This document shows positions 26,451 to 36,052 of a stretch of DNA of 64,000 nucleotides, one piece after another. This stretch comes from Desulfatirhabdium butyrativorans DSM 18734. GTDB taxonomy: Bacteria > Desulfobacterota > Desulfobacteria > Desulfobacterales > Desulfatirhabdiaceae. Positions within the stretch are counted from its first letter, which is position 1, and every line of letters starts with the position of its first letter. The DNA lies in the NCBI RefSeq assembly GCF_000429925.1, contig NZ_AUCU01000010.1, positions 62,001-126,000 of the forward strand, in the 5' to 3' direction. Under the pieces are notes generated by a model. It was not told the DNA's origin and did no database searches. It saw nothing but the letters and a program-made list of their open reading frames with translations. The position numbers and the translations under genes were made by a program.

Positions 26451-26564
26451 TTCAGGCACTACCTACATGCATCCGGGCCGTTACGCAAGCACAGAATGGG
26501 CTCCGTAACCCGCAATCCGGATGAAACACCCCCGGAATCCTGGCAGCCGTGTGCACCCAAGTCT

Positions 26565-29500
26565 TCATTTCGGAACCACGGCATCCAGGAAAGGCCGCCA
26601 AACCGCCAGCGCGATCTGTTTGAACCGCCGTGCCACTGCGCCTTGCCGGCTCGAAAACGGATCTTCGGTGCGGTAGACCATCTGAGCGCTCTCCTCCTCA
26701 GCCTCTCCGGAGGCGTACTTGCTGCCCTCCCAGGCACCGCGCGCCTTTCGCATCGCTTCATCGTCGGATAGGCCATCAGCGGACAATGCCCGCGCGTATG
26801 CAAGGGAGGTTTCCGGAAAAAACGGCAGCGGAAATCCCAGCCCATCGAGGTAGAGATCGATCAGCCCGGCCAGGATGCCATCCGGGGGTTCCGTGAGCGC
26901 AGCCAGCGTCATCGACGTGATCCGATCTTTCCCGCGATCCTTTTCGACACCGATCATCCGGCTTGGCATGCGTCTTTCCCGGGGAAGGGCAAGCTGCAGG
27001 GCGAGATGGCGAAGCCAGAATTCCATCTGGCGGGAAGCCTTCAGCCGACCGTTATGGCAGACGACCATTCCGATTGGGCCATCCGTGCTGACTCCGGGAA
27101 TTCTCCCCCGCAGATGCCTTTCGCCCAATGCGATCCGGATGGGCATTTCCCTGCGCTGGATGCCTTCCTGCAAGGCCGCCTCGATGAGCAAATTCGTTCT
27201 CATCCGGATCGCACCATATTGCACCTTCCCCATTACGGCAGGCGGCAATTTCCCGCTTCGCCTGATCCGCCGATCGAAGAGCTCCGTATCCGCTCCCGAC
27301 AAAGCGCAGCCGAGTCGATCGGATTCGATGGCATAACGTTCCAGGGCATCCAGAAACATCGGTTCCCGATCGGACAAGGGAGTTGCAGGGGATTCCAGCC
27401 CCAGGCCCAGGGCGGATTTCAGGAAAAAAGCCGTCGGATTCCGGAAAAACCGAACCAGCGCATCGATGTCGATCTCGCGAATCGCTTCCGTTTCTATGGA
27501 TTCACGGATAAAGGAAGGCCACGGACGTTTGCCGGATACGAGCGCCTTGGCAATCTCAAAATCCGTTGCGGACAGATGCGCAACGGATGCGTCTTTCCGG
27601 AAGCCGGCCGGGCTGTAGGCATGCATCGGATGGCTGACCAGAACGGGGCAACCTGCGGCATCAGCTTCCTCAGACGTCCCCGAAACCAGAACATCCATCA
27701 GCTCCCGGACCACACCCGAGGGCGGGATGCGGGTACCGCTTTGCACATCCTGGCCGGTATAGGTGATCACGACGGATTTCCGGGCGGAAAGCAGGGCTTC
27801 CAGAAACATGTTCCGGTCTTCTTCACGAACGTTGCGATCCCCGATCCGCGGATGTCTGGCCAGCAGATCGAAGGCGTGCCGGGGAGCCTTTCTGGGGAAA
27901 GCCCCATCGTTCATGCCGATCAGGCAGACGACGGCGCAGGGAATGTTGCGCATGGGCACCAGATTGCAGAACGTCACGCCGCCGGACCGAAACCCCGAAT
28001 AGGATGGATGCGCCCGGATATGCTCCTCGAACATCGCCTCGATCAGCTCCACGCCGAAAGCTTGATCCAGTCCGGCCTGAAGGCTTTTTTCCGTTAGCTC
28101 GCCCAGCCACTGCCGTATCGGAACCGAGGCATCGGCATAGGCCGCATCCCGCGCAAAAAACGTTTCCAGCCCATCGATCAGGAGCCCCGCCCAATCGGGG
28201 ATCGAGCGAGATTCGGAAAGCTGCATCACCATCCGGAAAAGGCGTTCGATCACCTCCGCCAGCTCGCCAAGCAGAAGACAATCCTGCCCTTCAATCCCTT
28301 CGAAGGGTGCGGTATCCGCAAACAGCCCGGTACCATCCGAGGGCATGGCCGCCCCGAGGAGCATGCGTTCCAGCCCGAATCGCCAACTGTTTTCGGAAAA
28401 TCCGGAACCGGTGAGCGATTGGCGGTGTGCCGCATCGATCCCCCAACGAATGCCGCTATCCTGGACCCAATCCATCATCCGGTTCAGGTCTTCTTCCTGG
28501 AAGCCGAACCGCAACCGGACACAGTCCCTTCCCAGAAAGTCGAACACTTCCTGAACGCTCAGGCGGGATCGGGCCAAACGAAGCATTCCGAGAAATGCGT
28601 CCTGAACCTCGGCCTCCATGTGGGGTCTGACATCGCTGAGGCTATAGGGAATATCGATCCCGTCCCGGTCGGCGGAGCCGAAAACGGCATCGATCAGGGC
28701 CGCATATCGGCTGATATCCGGGCACATCACGATGACATCGTGCGCCCCCAGATCGGGATGCTTCCGGAAAATGTCGAGCAGGACATCCTTGAGCACCTGA
28801 ATCTCCCGGTAGGGACCATGGCAGGAATGGATCGTGATGGATCCGTCGGCAAGCAGGGATGGGGGAAAGCTTCCGGGTTGCATCCGGAGAATGTCGGCCT
28901 GCAGGCGGGCAAGCAGGGTCGGTGTCGCCGCGTCACCGAGCGGATTGACGAACAACGAGTCATCCGCCTCGTGATAGGATACCCGCTCCTCCAGAAGGTA
29001 CTGGAAATCCCGACCGATTTTTCCGAGGGAGGCCAGAAGCGGATGCCCTTCCTCCAGGAAAAGGTCTGCATTTTCCACAGCGATATCTTCCATGGATGCC
29101 ATCTGGACGACCGTTTCCCGCCTGGATCGCACATACGCCCAGTATTGATCGGATGGTGAGGGAACGAACAGGTGGATGTCCATGAAAGAGGCGAAACGAT
29201 CGAGAAGATCAAAAAACAGGGGCGGAAGTGAGCTGATGCCAAAGAGAACGATCCGGGAAGGGAATCCCTCCGGCGGCGCCCAGCCGTGGGCCAAGCAATC
29301 GATCCACCGCCGGGATGCGGATGCAGGATGCTCGCAGCAATCGGTTGAATAAACGGAGCGCCACAGAATCCGCTGCCATTCCATCGTTTCGTCGGTATCT
29401 CCGCGGAATGGTTCTTCCCGCTCCCATGCCAGCACCAGATCGCTGCGATAGAGGCTGTATTCGTCGAACAGGCGGGCGATGCGAAGCGCCAGACCATAGA

Positions 29501-29864
29501 GCGGAGCCGGTTGATCCGGAGAGGCGAGATAGCGGCGGATCGCTGCGAACTCAGGCCGGTCGATCCATTGCATCAGCCGGTTCATGATCCGGAAGGTCAG
29601 CGCCTCCTGCTGGAGCCATTGTACTTCTGCAGATCCCAGGGCTTCACACAGGAGCGATTCGATCAGTTCTCTCGGGAAAGGGGTGTACACATTGGCCCAG
29701 ACCCCGAGTCTGCGGGACATTTCCTGCTCCAGCCAGATCCGGGCGCCATGGCTGTGCACGCATATCCATTCGGCCTGGATCGGATCCGGCAGCGGGACGT
29801 GAAACACCGACTCCAGAGCCGGAAGAAGCGCTTCGATACGATTGCTTCGATAGAGATACAGCAT
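26565..29864 (-). CDS. recC: Exodeoxyribonuclease V gamma chain (RecC)
   Basis: The 1099-residue protein has RecC length. MLYLYRSNRIEALLPAL at the start, ESLLCEALG, IHSCHGPYREIQVLKDVLLD (the IQVLHD-like RecC motif) and VCLIGMNDGAFPRKAPRHAFDLLARHPRIGDRNVREEDRN-type residues (~665-705) match RecC; the last includes the conserved GDRxxREEDR segment. RecC recognises Chi and scaffolds RecBCD in double-strand break repair. RecB and RecD are not in the window: downstream lies an 811-base repeat block and then cobQ, upstream an FHA gene. The start at 29864 fits the family; longer in-frame starts give no sensible N-terminus. Confidence 0.9.
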   Translation of the reverse strand: MLYLYRSNRIEALLPALESVFHVPLPDPIQAEWICVHSHGARIWLEQEMSRRLGVWANVYTPFPRELIESLLCEALGSAEVQWLQQEALTFRIMNRLMQWIDRPEFAAIRRYLASPDQPAPLYGLALRIARLFDEYSLYRSDLVLAWEREEPFRGDTDETMEWQRILWRSVYSTDCCEHPASASRRWIDCLAHGWAPPEGFPSRIVLFGISSLPPLFFDLLDRFASFMDIHLFVPSPSDQYWAYVRSRRETVVQMASMEDIAVENADLFLEEGHPLLASLGKIGRDFQYLLEERVSYHEADDSLFVNPLGDAATPTLLARLQADILRMQPGSFPPSLLADGSITIHSCHGPYREIQVLKDVLLDIFRKHPDLGAHDVIVMCPDISRYAALIDAVFGSADRDGIDIPYSLSDVRPHMEAEVQDAFLGMLRLARSRLSVQEVFDFLGRDCVRLRFGFQEEDLNRMMDWVQDSGIRWGIDAAHRQSLTGSGFSENSWRFGLERMLLGAAMPSDGTGLFADTAPFEGIEGQDCLLLGELAEVIERLFRMVMQLSESRSIPDWAGLLIDGLETFFARDAAYADASVPIRQWLGELTEKSLQAGLDQAFGVELIEAMFEEHIRAHPSYSGFRSGGVTFCNLVPMRNIPCAVVCLIGMNDGAFPRKAPRHAFDLLARHPRIGDRNVREEDRNMFLEALLSARKSVVITYTGQDVQSGTRIPPSGVVRELMDVLVSGTSEEADAAGCPVLVSHPMHAYSPAGFRKDASVAHLSATDFEIAKALVSGKRPWPSFIRESIETEAIREIDIDALVRFFRNPTAFFLKSALGLGLESPATPLSDREPMFLDALERYAIESDRLGCALSGADTELFDRRIRRSGKLPPAVMGKVQYGAIRMRTNLLIEAALQEGIQRREMPIRIALGERHLRGRIPGVSTDGPIGMVVCHNGRLKASRQMEFWLRHLALQLALPRERRMPSRMIGVEKDRGKDRITSMTLAALTEPPDGILAGLIDLYLDGLGFPLPFFPETSLAYARALSADGLSDDEAMRKARGAWEGSKYASGEAEEESAQMVYRTEDPFSSRQGAVARRFKQIALAVWRPFLDAVVPK

Positions 29865-30059
29865 GAATGCTATTTTGCCATCAAAATGAACTTCCAGCAA
29901 GCATTCGAACGGGCATCCCGAAAGCAGGCAAGCAGCGATGAGACTGTACAGCAGCAAGTCGAATCGCGGCACAGCGAACCTGACAAAGATATCCCTTTGA
30001 ATGCAAACTGGAATCAGATGTTAACGGCGGGGCGGGAATGATAGTATGGCGGATCGATC

Positions 30060-30767
30060 CTATCGCTTGTCCCGCAGAAACTGCAGCTTCAGGCCACCGA
30101 TCGAGATCAGATCGAAATCGTTCAATTGGACCGATTCGCCAACCGTCTCCCCATTGACCTTCGGCTTGGTAAGCCCCTCGATATAGGAAAGGAAAAAACC
30201 TTCCGGTCTCCGGGTAATGGTTGCAGCCGTCTGCCCGACCATCAGCCCTTTGACGACAATGTCGGATTGAGGACTTTTGCCGATCCGGACAAGCTTCTTG
30301 TCAATGGCATACGTTTCACCGCTGCCGGATAAATACACCAGCGTCGCTTTCGCGTCCTCAACAACCCGCTCACTCTCCACCTGAATGCCCAGATCGTTCC
30401 GGAGCGCCTCCTGCATCCGGCCTTCCATCACCATGGTTCGATCGAAACGCGTCTTGGGCTTCGGCCGCGCTTCATCGTCCCGGTACCGGAACATGAGCAG
30501 GTGCTTGCCGATCATGATCTTGTCGTTGTGATCGAGCCATTTCGTTTCCACGCGTCTGTTGTTCACGAACGTCCCGTTCTTGCTTTTCAAATCCGTCAGA
30601 ATGAAGGCGTCACCGACGCAATCGATTTTGGCGTGGTACCCGGACACGACCTGATTGGGGATACAAATATCGTTGTCTTCCCTTCGTCCGATCGTCAGAG
30701 CCTTTTCCTTACCGATTTCGAACAATTTCATCGGCTGATTGTTGAAAACCAGAACGAGTACAGGCAT
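30060..30767 (-). CDS. FHA domain protein
   Basis: The protein has 235 residues. Residues ~20-100 form a forkhead-associated domain: LTIGRREDNDICIPNQVVSG, HAKIDCVGDAFILTDLKSKN and GTFVNNRRVE contain the conserved GR, SxxH-like (SGYH) and NG residues for phosphothreonine binding. A second, weaker FHA-like domain (~145-235: KLVRIGKSPQSDIVVKGLMV, then PKVNGETVGESVQLNDFDLI) is likely. It is cytoplasmic. A PP2C phosphatase gene lies just upstream on the same strand, so both probably belong to Ser/Thr phosphorylation signalling, although no kinase is present here. The start at 30767 has AGAGGTG upstream. Confidence 0.88.
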   Translation of the reverse strand: MPVLVLVFNNQPMKLFEIGKEKALTIGRREDNDICIPNQVVSGYHAKIDCVGDAFILTDLKSKNGTFVNNRRVETKWLDHNDKIMIGKHLLMFRYRDDEARPKPKTRFDRTMVMEGRMQEALRNDLGIQVESERVVEDAKATLVYLSGSGETYAIDKKLVRIGKSPQSDIVVKGLMVGQTAATITRRPEGFFLSYIEGLTKPKVNGETVGESVQLNDFDLISIGGLKLQFLRDKR

Positions 30768-30813
30768 AGTCACCTCTCGCACAGATTGAATCCAGGAATG
30801 CTCGATGCACCTA

Positions 30814-31626
30814 TCATTTGGATGTCCGGCGAAAGCCCAGGCGAAACAGGCGATGGAAAAACATGGGCAAGCGCCTCATCCGGATCACGATCACCGAAAT
30901 ATTGTCGATACCGCCCCGCTCGTTTGCGAGGGCGACCAGTTGACTGCAGCAATCCAGGGGAGATGCGTGCATCGCCCGGTCACGGATTTCTTCGGCTTCC
31001 ACCAGATCGCTCAGGCCATCGGAGCATAAAACGATCCGGTCGTTGGGGTAGACATAGGCGTCGCATAGATGCGGGGTCGTCGTTTCGGCCATGCCGATGG
31101 CCCGGGTAAGCAGCCCGCCATAGCGCTGCGTGATCTCCGATTCGGCATCCGGATAGTGCCCATGGTATTCCGTTGCGACATTATGCATCATCGAGAGCGT
31201 TTCGATGCGATTGCGATGGAACAGATAGATCGGACTGTCGCCAACATTGGCCACTGCGACATGATTGCCCTCGATCCGCACGGCCGCTATGGTGGCCCCC
31301 ATTCCGTTGTATGCGGGATGCTTCTGCGCCGCTTCGTGAACCAGTCGATTCGATTCCCGGATCCAGGCGGAAAGTTGTATCGCCTGCCTGGAAAGGCCTT
31401 TTTCCGCAAGGCCATCATCCGCGTCGGAGTCGCCGGAGACCTGTCCCTGAACCGCGTGCATCAGGCACTCGACAACCATACGACTGGCGATTTCGCCCGC
31501 GTTGTGGCCTCCCATGCCATCGGCGACAACAAAGAGCCCGTTGCGATCATCCAGAAACAAGGCATCTTCGTTGGAGGGCCGCTTGAGTCCACGGTCTGTC
31601 ATTCCAGCGGCTTGATAAGTAATCAC
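30814..31626 (-). CDS. PP2C-family serine/threonine phosphatase
   Basis: The protein has about 270 residues. GMTDRGLKRPSNEDALFLDD, LFVVADGMGGHNAGEIAS, NVGDSPIYLFHRNR and DRIVLCSDGLSDLV are the metal-binding PP2C motifs, and GGIDNISVIVIRM closes the domain. It dephosphorylates Ser/Thr residues in a Mn/Mg-dependent way and probably works with the FHA protein 46 bases downstream. A GTG start at 31626 places the domain at the N-terminus as usual. An in-frame ATG at 31758 would add 44 residues with no recognisable feature and no ribosome site. Confidence 0.86.
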   Translation of the reverse strand: MITYQAAGMTDRGLKRPSNEDALFLDDRNGLFVVADGMGGHNAGEIASRMVVECLMHAVQGQVSGDSDADDGLAEKGLSRQAIQLSAWIRESNRLVHEAAQKHPAYNGMGATIAAVRIEGNHVAVANVGDSPIYLFHRNRIETLSMMHNVATEYHGHYPDAESEITQRYGGLLTRAIGMAETTTPHLCDAYVYPNDRIVLCSDGLSDLVEAEEIRDRAMHASPLDCCSQLVALANERGGIDNISVIVIRMRRLPMFFHRLFRLGFRRTSK

Positions 31627-31810
31627 GGCTCGTCCCGGCTGTTGGTCGACGCTGAAGGTGGAAAAACCACGGCAAACCAGATTATTGAGCTCTTGCAGCA
31701 AACCCGGTGGGCAGCACCGGCTACATGGAACGTCCCAAAACCGGAATCCAACCCACATGATCGGATGTTTTCATATCGAATCCCGAGACAATGATCAATA
31801 CATTTTCTAA

Positions 31811-32345
<535 letters not shown>

Positions 32346-32645
32346 GGCGATCAGCGCACCGCCGCTCTTGTCATATCCGGTATCATCGCCGACTCTGACC
32401 CATGTTCCGGCCCGTTCTCCGGCCAAATCTCTCCGACCAAAACTCCTTGACAGGTCATGGAGCCGGTGCTAACCAGAACCTTGGCCACGTCTTGCCATGA
32501 ACCCAACCGGGATGGGTGGACTCCCCATAAGTCTTTCCGATCCCGATTTCCCGTTATTGCCGATGCAGTGCGTTGGCATGATCAGCAAACGAAAACCGCA
32601 CGAGTGGTATCGCGTTCTCCTTGGTATGAGCGGAAAGGCGATCGT

Positions 32646-32780
32646 TTTACGATTACGACAACGATTACGACAACGATAGCGACAACGATAGCGACAACGA
32701 CAACAATAGCGACAACGATTACGATAGCGACAACGATTGCGACAACGATAGCGACAACGATTACGATAGCGATGAGGATA
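32646..32780. repeat. Hexamer array 7 forming the amidohydrolase leader
   Basis: Over twenty CGA-phased 6-bp units (CGACAA, CGATAG, CGATTA) run up to the start region of the next gene. The array's end drifts into GATGAGGATAAGG, which serves as the ribosome-binding site for the ATG at 32784. The mRNA leader of that gene is therefore probably largely repeat sequence. Confidence 0.88.
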
Positions 32781-32783
32781 AGG

Positions 32784-33623
32784 ATGAGAATTGATATACA
32801 TACCCACATTTTTCCGAAAGCCGTCCGACAAAACCGCGAAGCCTTCTTTTCCGGTGAAGCGGCGTTTTCCCTGCTCTATGGCTCACCAAAAGCCGCCATG
32901 GTCGGAGCCGAAGAACTCGTGAACACCATGGACGAGCAGGGTATCGAGGTCTCGGTCACTTTCGGTTTTCCCTGGAACCAAATCGAGACCATGCGGATGC
33001 ATAACGACGATGTTCTTGAAGCGGGCGCCCGGTTTCCCGGAAGGCTGATTCCCTTCTGCTGTGCGGCAATCGACGATCCGCAAGCCGGGGCAGAAGCTCG
33101 GCGCTGCCTTGCCGCTGGCGCCAAAGGCATCGGCGAGCTGGCGCTGTATCGATCCCGGATGGATGAAAAGGCCCTGGATGCCATGACAGAGATCATGCAG
33201 GCTGCAAGCGATCATGACGTTCCGGTTCTGATCCATACCAACGAACCCATCGGCCATGCTTATCCCGGCAAAGCGGCCATGAGCATCGAGGAAATCGATG
33301 GGCTGCTGCGCCGTTTTCCGCAAAACCGCATCATTCTGGCCCACTGGGGAGGCGGCATTTTTTTCTATGGTCTGCTGAAAAAGCAAATGAAAGAGCGTTT
33401 CGCCAACGTGTGGTTCGATACGGCCGCCTCCCCTTTCTTATACGACAAGCACATCTACGGAATCGCCGCACAGATCGTCGGAGCGGATAAGATTCTTTTC
33501 GGAAGCGATTTTCCCCTGATCAAACCGGAGCGTTACAGAAAAGAAATGGCGGAATCGGACATCAACCCCGGCCTGATCACAGCCATCATGGGTGAAAACA
33601 GCCGGCGGTTGCTCAGGATATGA
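32784..33623 (+). CDS. Amidohydrolase family protein (TIM-barrel, ACMSD-like)
   Basis: The protein has 279 residues. It begins IDIHTHIFP with the HxH metal motif; VPVLIHTNEPIGHAYPG provides the later His, ILAHWGGGIFFYG another His, and KILFGSDFPLIKPERY the conserved Asp. This order fits amidohydrolase-related proteins of the ACMSD/TIM-barrel type (PF04909): metal-dependent hydrolases or decarboxylases. The substrate is unknown. Its ribosome site AGGATAAGG is formed by the end of hexamer array 7. Its 3' end overlaps the convergent YkgJ gene by 11 bases. Confidence 0.85.
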   Translation: MRIDIHTHIFPKAVRQNREAFFSGEAAFSLLYGSPKAAMVGAEELVNTMDEQGIEVSVTFGFPWNQIETMRMHNDDVLEAGARFPGRLIPFCCAAIDDPQAGAEARRCLAAGAKGIGELALYRSRMDEKALDAMTEIMQAASDHDVPVLIHTNEPIGHAYPGKAAMSIEEIDGLLRRFPQNRIILAHWGGGIFFYGLLKKQMKERFANVWFDTAASPFLYDKHIYGIAAQIVGADKILFGSDFPLIKPERYRKEMAESDINPGLITAIMGENSRRLLRI

Positions 33624-34317
33624 TTTCCCAGAGCCTCTGGGCAACCGGCTTCAACCGTTGCCTGTAGGCCGGCGGTACGGCCCAATACCGGATCGGGCTG
33701 TTGGCGACGACAAGAGGAGATGCTGCGCACTCCTGGCCGAAGACCAGTGGTACGACATCGATCAGGTTTCCCGTAAACCCGCCGTGATCGAGATGTTCGA
33801 TGGCTTGCAGAAAAATGGTGTTCATCCAGATCAGCCACTGCGGCTGTTCGGCAAAACCCCGGCTTGCACAGGCGGAGGCCGATAGCATGCACCTGCAGGC
33901 AAAAGGCCTTCCATCATAGATCGAGCAGCGATCGTCCGAAAGCAGCAGCGGGCAAGGATCGTTGTATGCCACAGGCGCCGGTTCCCGGCCGTCTTGCCCC
34001 GGATCTTCATCGGTTGAAAGGCCGTTGTTGATGCTTTCGGTTGGTATCGAACGGGGTGCCTGCCGGGCCCCGTCCAGACGGCTGCAGACCCAGGCCGCCG
34101 TATCATCCGGGATGCGGGCTCGCATCCAGAGCGCTTCAAGCCGTGTCATCCATACATGGCGTGTACAGCAGGCGGCACACCCTGCAGCACAGGAAACTTG
34201 AAGTTTCGACATCAGCGCATCATAATAGCGATATACGGCATCCAGACGTTGCAATCGGAACGGTTCGATTTCGACCCCGCACCTGCCCTGGTTGTCCGGT
34301 CGCAAAACCGATTTCAT
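33613..34317 (-). CDS. YkgJ-family cysteine cluster protein
   Basis: The protein has 234 residues. Cysteines CAAGCAACCTRHVWMTRLEA (~34-53), a central CPLLLSDDRCSIYDGRPFAC and RCM match the YkgJ/zinc- or iron-chelating CxxxCxxC family, often found with Fe-S or radical enzymes and of unknown function. An insertion (~75-110) rich in Pro/Ser/Asp separates the first cluster from the second. The start at 34317 is the first ATG; a GTG at 34335 is possible. It is divergent from the DUF362 gene 19 bases away, so the two may share a promoter region. Confidence 0.75.
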   Translation of the reverse strand: MKSVLRPDNQGRCGVEIEPFRLQRLDAVYRYYDALMSKLQVSCAAGCAACCTRHVWMTRLEALWMRARIPDDTAAWVCSRLDGARQAPRSIPTESINNGLSTDEDPGQDGREPAPVAYNDPCPLLLSDDRCSIYDGRPFACRCMLSASACASRGFAEQPQWLIWMNTIFLQAIEHLDHGGFTGNLIDVVPLVFGQECAASPLVVANSPIRYWAVPPAYRQRLKPVAQRLWEIIS

Positions 34318-34336
34318 TCCGCTGAAAGGAGACACG

Positions 34337-35443
34337 ATGGCATCACCCGTTTATTTTATGGACCTGCGCACCAAGCACAAGGAGAATCTGCTGCAGAAAC
34401 TCGTTCGCCTGGCGCAGAGTGCCGGACTCGATGAGGTCATTAAAAAGCGCGATCTGGCAGCCATCAAACTGCATTTCGGGGAAAAAGGCAATACCGCATT
34501 CATCCGCCCCGTTTTTGTCCGGGCGATGGTCGATGCCATCCGGGCACTGGCTGCATCCCCCTTCCTGACAGACGCCAACACCCTCTACGCCGGAACCCGG
34601 AGCGATACGCCAAGCCATCTGTGCACCGCCATTCAGAACGGATTCGCCTATGCCGTAGTCGATGCCCCCATTGTCATTGCAGACGGGCTTCGGGGCAAAA
34701 GCGAGGTGGCGGTTCCAATCGACCAGAAACGCTTCAGCCAGGTATATGTGGGGACAGAGATTTTCCATGCCGACGCCATCGTCTCCATGGCCCATTTCAA
34801 GGGGCACGAGCTCTCCGGATTCGGCGGCGCCATCAAGAACATCGGCATGGGATGCGCGTCCAGAAAGGGAAAACTGGCCCAGCATTCCACGCTGTCCCCC
34901 AAAATCACCAAAAAGAAATGCATCGGATGCGGCGAATGCAGCCTGCACTGTGCGCAGCATGCCATTTCCATCATTCAGAAGAAAGCGGCCATCGATCCGG
35001 ATCGCTGTGTGGGCTGTGGAGAATGTATCCTGATCTGCCCGCAGGAAGCCATCCAGGTGCAGTGGAATCAGAGCGTTTCCGTCTTTCTGGAAAACATGGC
35101 AGAGTATGCCCTCGGCACGATCAAAGGCAAGGAAAACAAATGCCTGTATATCAATTTCATCACGAACGTCAGCCCAGCCTGTGACTGCTATGGCCATAAC
35201 GATGCCCCGATCGTTCGGGATATCGGCGTCCTGGCATCAAGAGACATGGTTGCCATCGATCAGGCATCCGCGGATCTCGTGAATCGGGAAGCCGCAAGTC
35301 CGGGATGCTGCCTGAAAAGCAACACCGAGCCCGGGGAAGACAAGTTTCTGGGACTCTATCCGAAAGTGGACTGGAAATGGCTGCTCACCTACGCCGAATC
35401 GATCGGTTTGGGTTCGAGAGCCTATGAGTTGATAGCGATATGA
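34337..35443 (+). CDS. DUF362 protein with 2x[4Fe-4S] ferredoxin domain
   Basis: The protein has 368 residues. The N-terminal half is DUF362 (YFMDLRTKHKENLLQKLVRL, then AAIKLHFGEKGNTAFIRPVF, then SMAHFKGHELSGFGGAIKNI). Residues ~190-245 hold two ferredoxin motifs, CIGCGECSLHC and CVGCGECILICP. The C-terminal part (ISPACDC-like NVSPACDCYGHND, GVLASRDMVAIDQASADLVN) is also DUF362. Such proteins are common in anaerobes and probably pass electrons to an unknown acceptor. The ribosome site GAAAGGAGAC fits the ATG. The next gene starts 13 bases downstream. Confidence 0.88.
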   Translation: MASPVYFMDLRTKHKENLLQKLVRLAQSAGLDEVIKKRDLAAIKLHFGEKGNTAFIRPVFVRAMVDAIRALAASPFLTDANTLYAGTRSDTPSHLCTAIQNGFAYAVVDAPIVIADGLRGKSEVAVPIDQKRFSQVYVGTEIFHADAIVSMAHFKGHELSGFGGAIKNIGMGCASRKGKLAQHSTLSPKITKKKCIGCGECSLHCAQHAISIIQKKAAIDPDRCVGCGECILICPQEAIQVQWNQSVSVFLENMAEYALGTIKGKENKCLYINFITNVSPACDCYGHNDAPIVRDIGVLASRDMVAIDQASADLVNREAASPGCCLKSNTEPGEDKFLGLYPKVDWKWLLTYAESIGLGSRAYELIAI

Positions 35444-35456
35444 GGCGGGTGTATTC

Positions 35457-36014
35457 ATGGGCGGTCACCATCTGATTCTGGGGAAGCTACAGGATATCAT
35501 CACCGGCGAAACCCTCGACGATACCCTCGATGAGCGCTATCGGCAGGAGCTTGCCAGAAGACTCATCGAAACCCTGGGCTTCGACAAGAGTGAAATTCGC
35601 GGGCACCTTCCGCTCGAAGTTAGGGCCCAGGGCAAGCTTGCCCGGATCAAGATCGACTGGATCGTTCTGCACGAAGAGCGCATCATCATGCTCGTCAGAT
35701 ACGGCCCCGGCTCCATCGTCACCCGGCATCGCCCGGCTCTGGCCATATCCCGGCTGCTCGCCCCATATCAGATACCGGTCGTCGTGGTGACAAACGGAAG
35801 AGACGCCGACGTGCTGGATGGCGCTACCGGAAAAATCATCGGTTCCGGCCTCGATGCCATCCCCTCCAGAAAGGCATTGATGGAGCGGTGGCAATCCTTT
35901 CCGTTCTCGCCCATTTCCGGGGAGCGCGCCGAAAAGGAGGCCTGTATCCTCTACGCCTATGAAGTGGATGATGCCTGCCCCTGCGATGAAGAGATCTGCC
36001 GGCTGGCGCCTTGA
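35457..36014 (+). CDS. Stand-alone HSDR_N-like nuclease-fold protein
   Basis: The protein has 185 residues. ERYRQELARRLIETLGFDKS, then IKIDWIVLHEERIIMLVRYG and AISRLLAPYQIPVVVVTNGR match the type I restriction enzyme R protein N-terminal domain (PF13588). The usual PD-(D/E)xK core would be D...E.K; here IDWIVL, then MLVRYG, so the Lys of ExK appears replaced and catalysis is doubtful. No restriction, modification or helicase gene is near. It lies between the DUF362 gene and cbiB on the same strand and may have a housekeeping role. Cysteines cluster at the C-terminus (CPCDEEIC). Confidence 0.7.
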   Translation: MGGHHLILGKLQDIITGETLDDTLDERYRQELARRLIETLGFDKSEIRGHLPLEVRAQGKLARIKIDWIVLHEERIIMLVRYGPGSIVTRHRPALAISRLLAPYQIPVVVVTNGRDADVLDGATGKIIGSGLDAIPSRKALMERWQSFPFSPISGERAEKEACILYAYEVDDACPCDEEICRLAP

Positions 36015-36052
36015 TATCTTCCTTTCCTCAAGTCGCGGAGAATATGTAGCGC

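Noticed and set aside
35457-36014. Part of a restriction-modification system
   Set aside because: No methylase, specificity or helicase gene is near, and the presumed catalytic Lys is missing.
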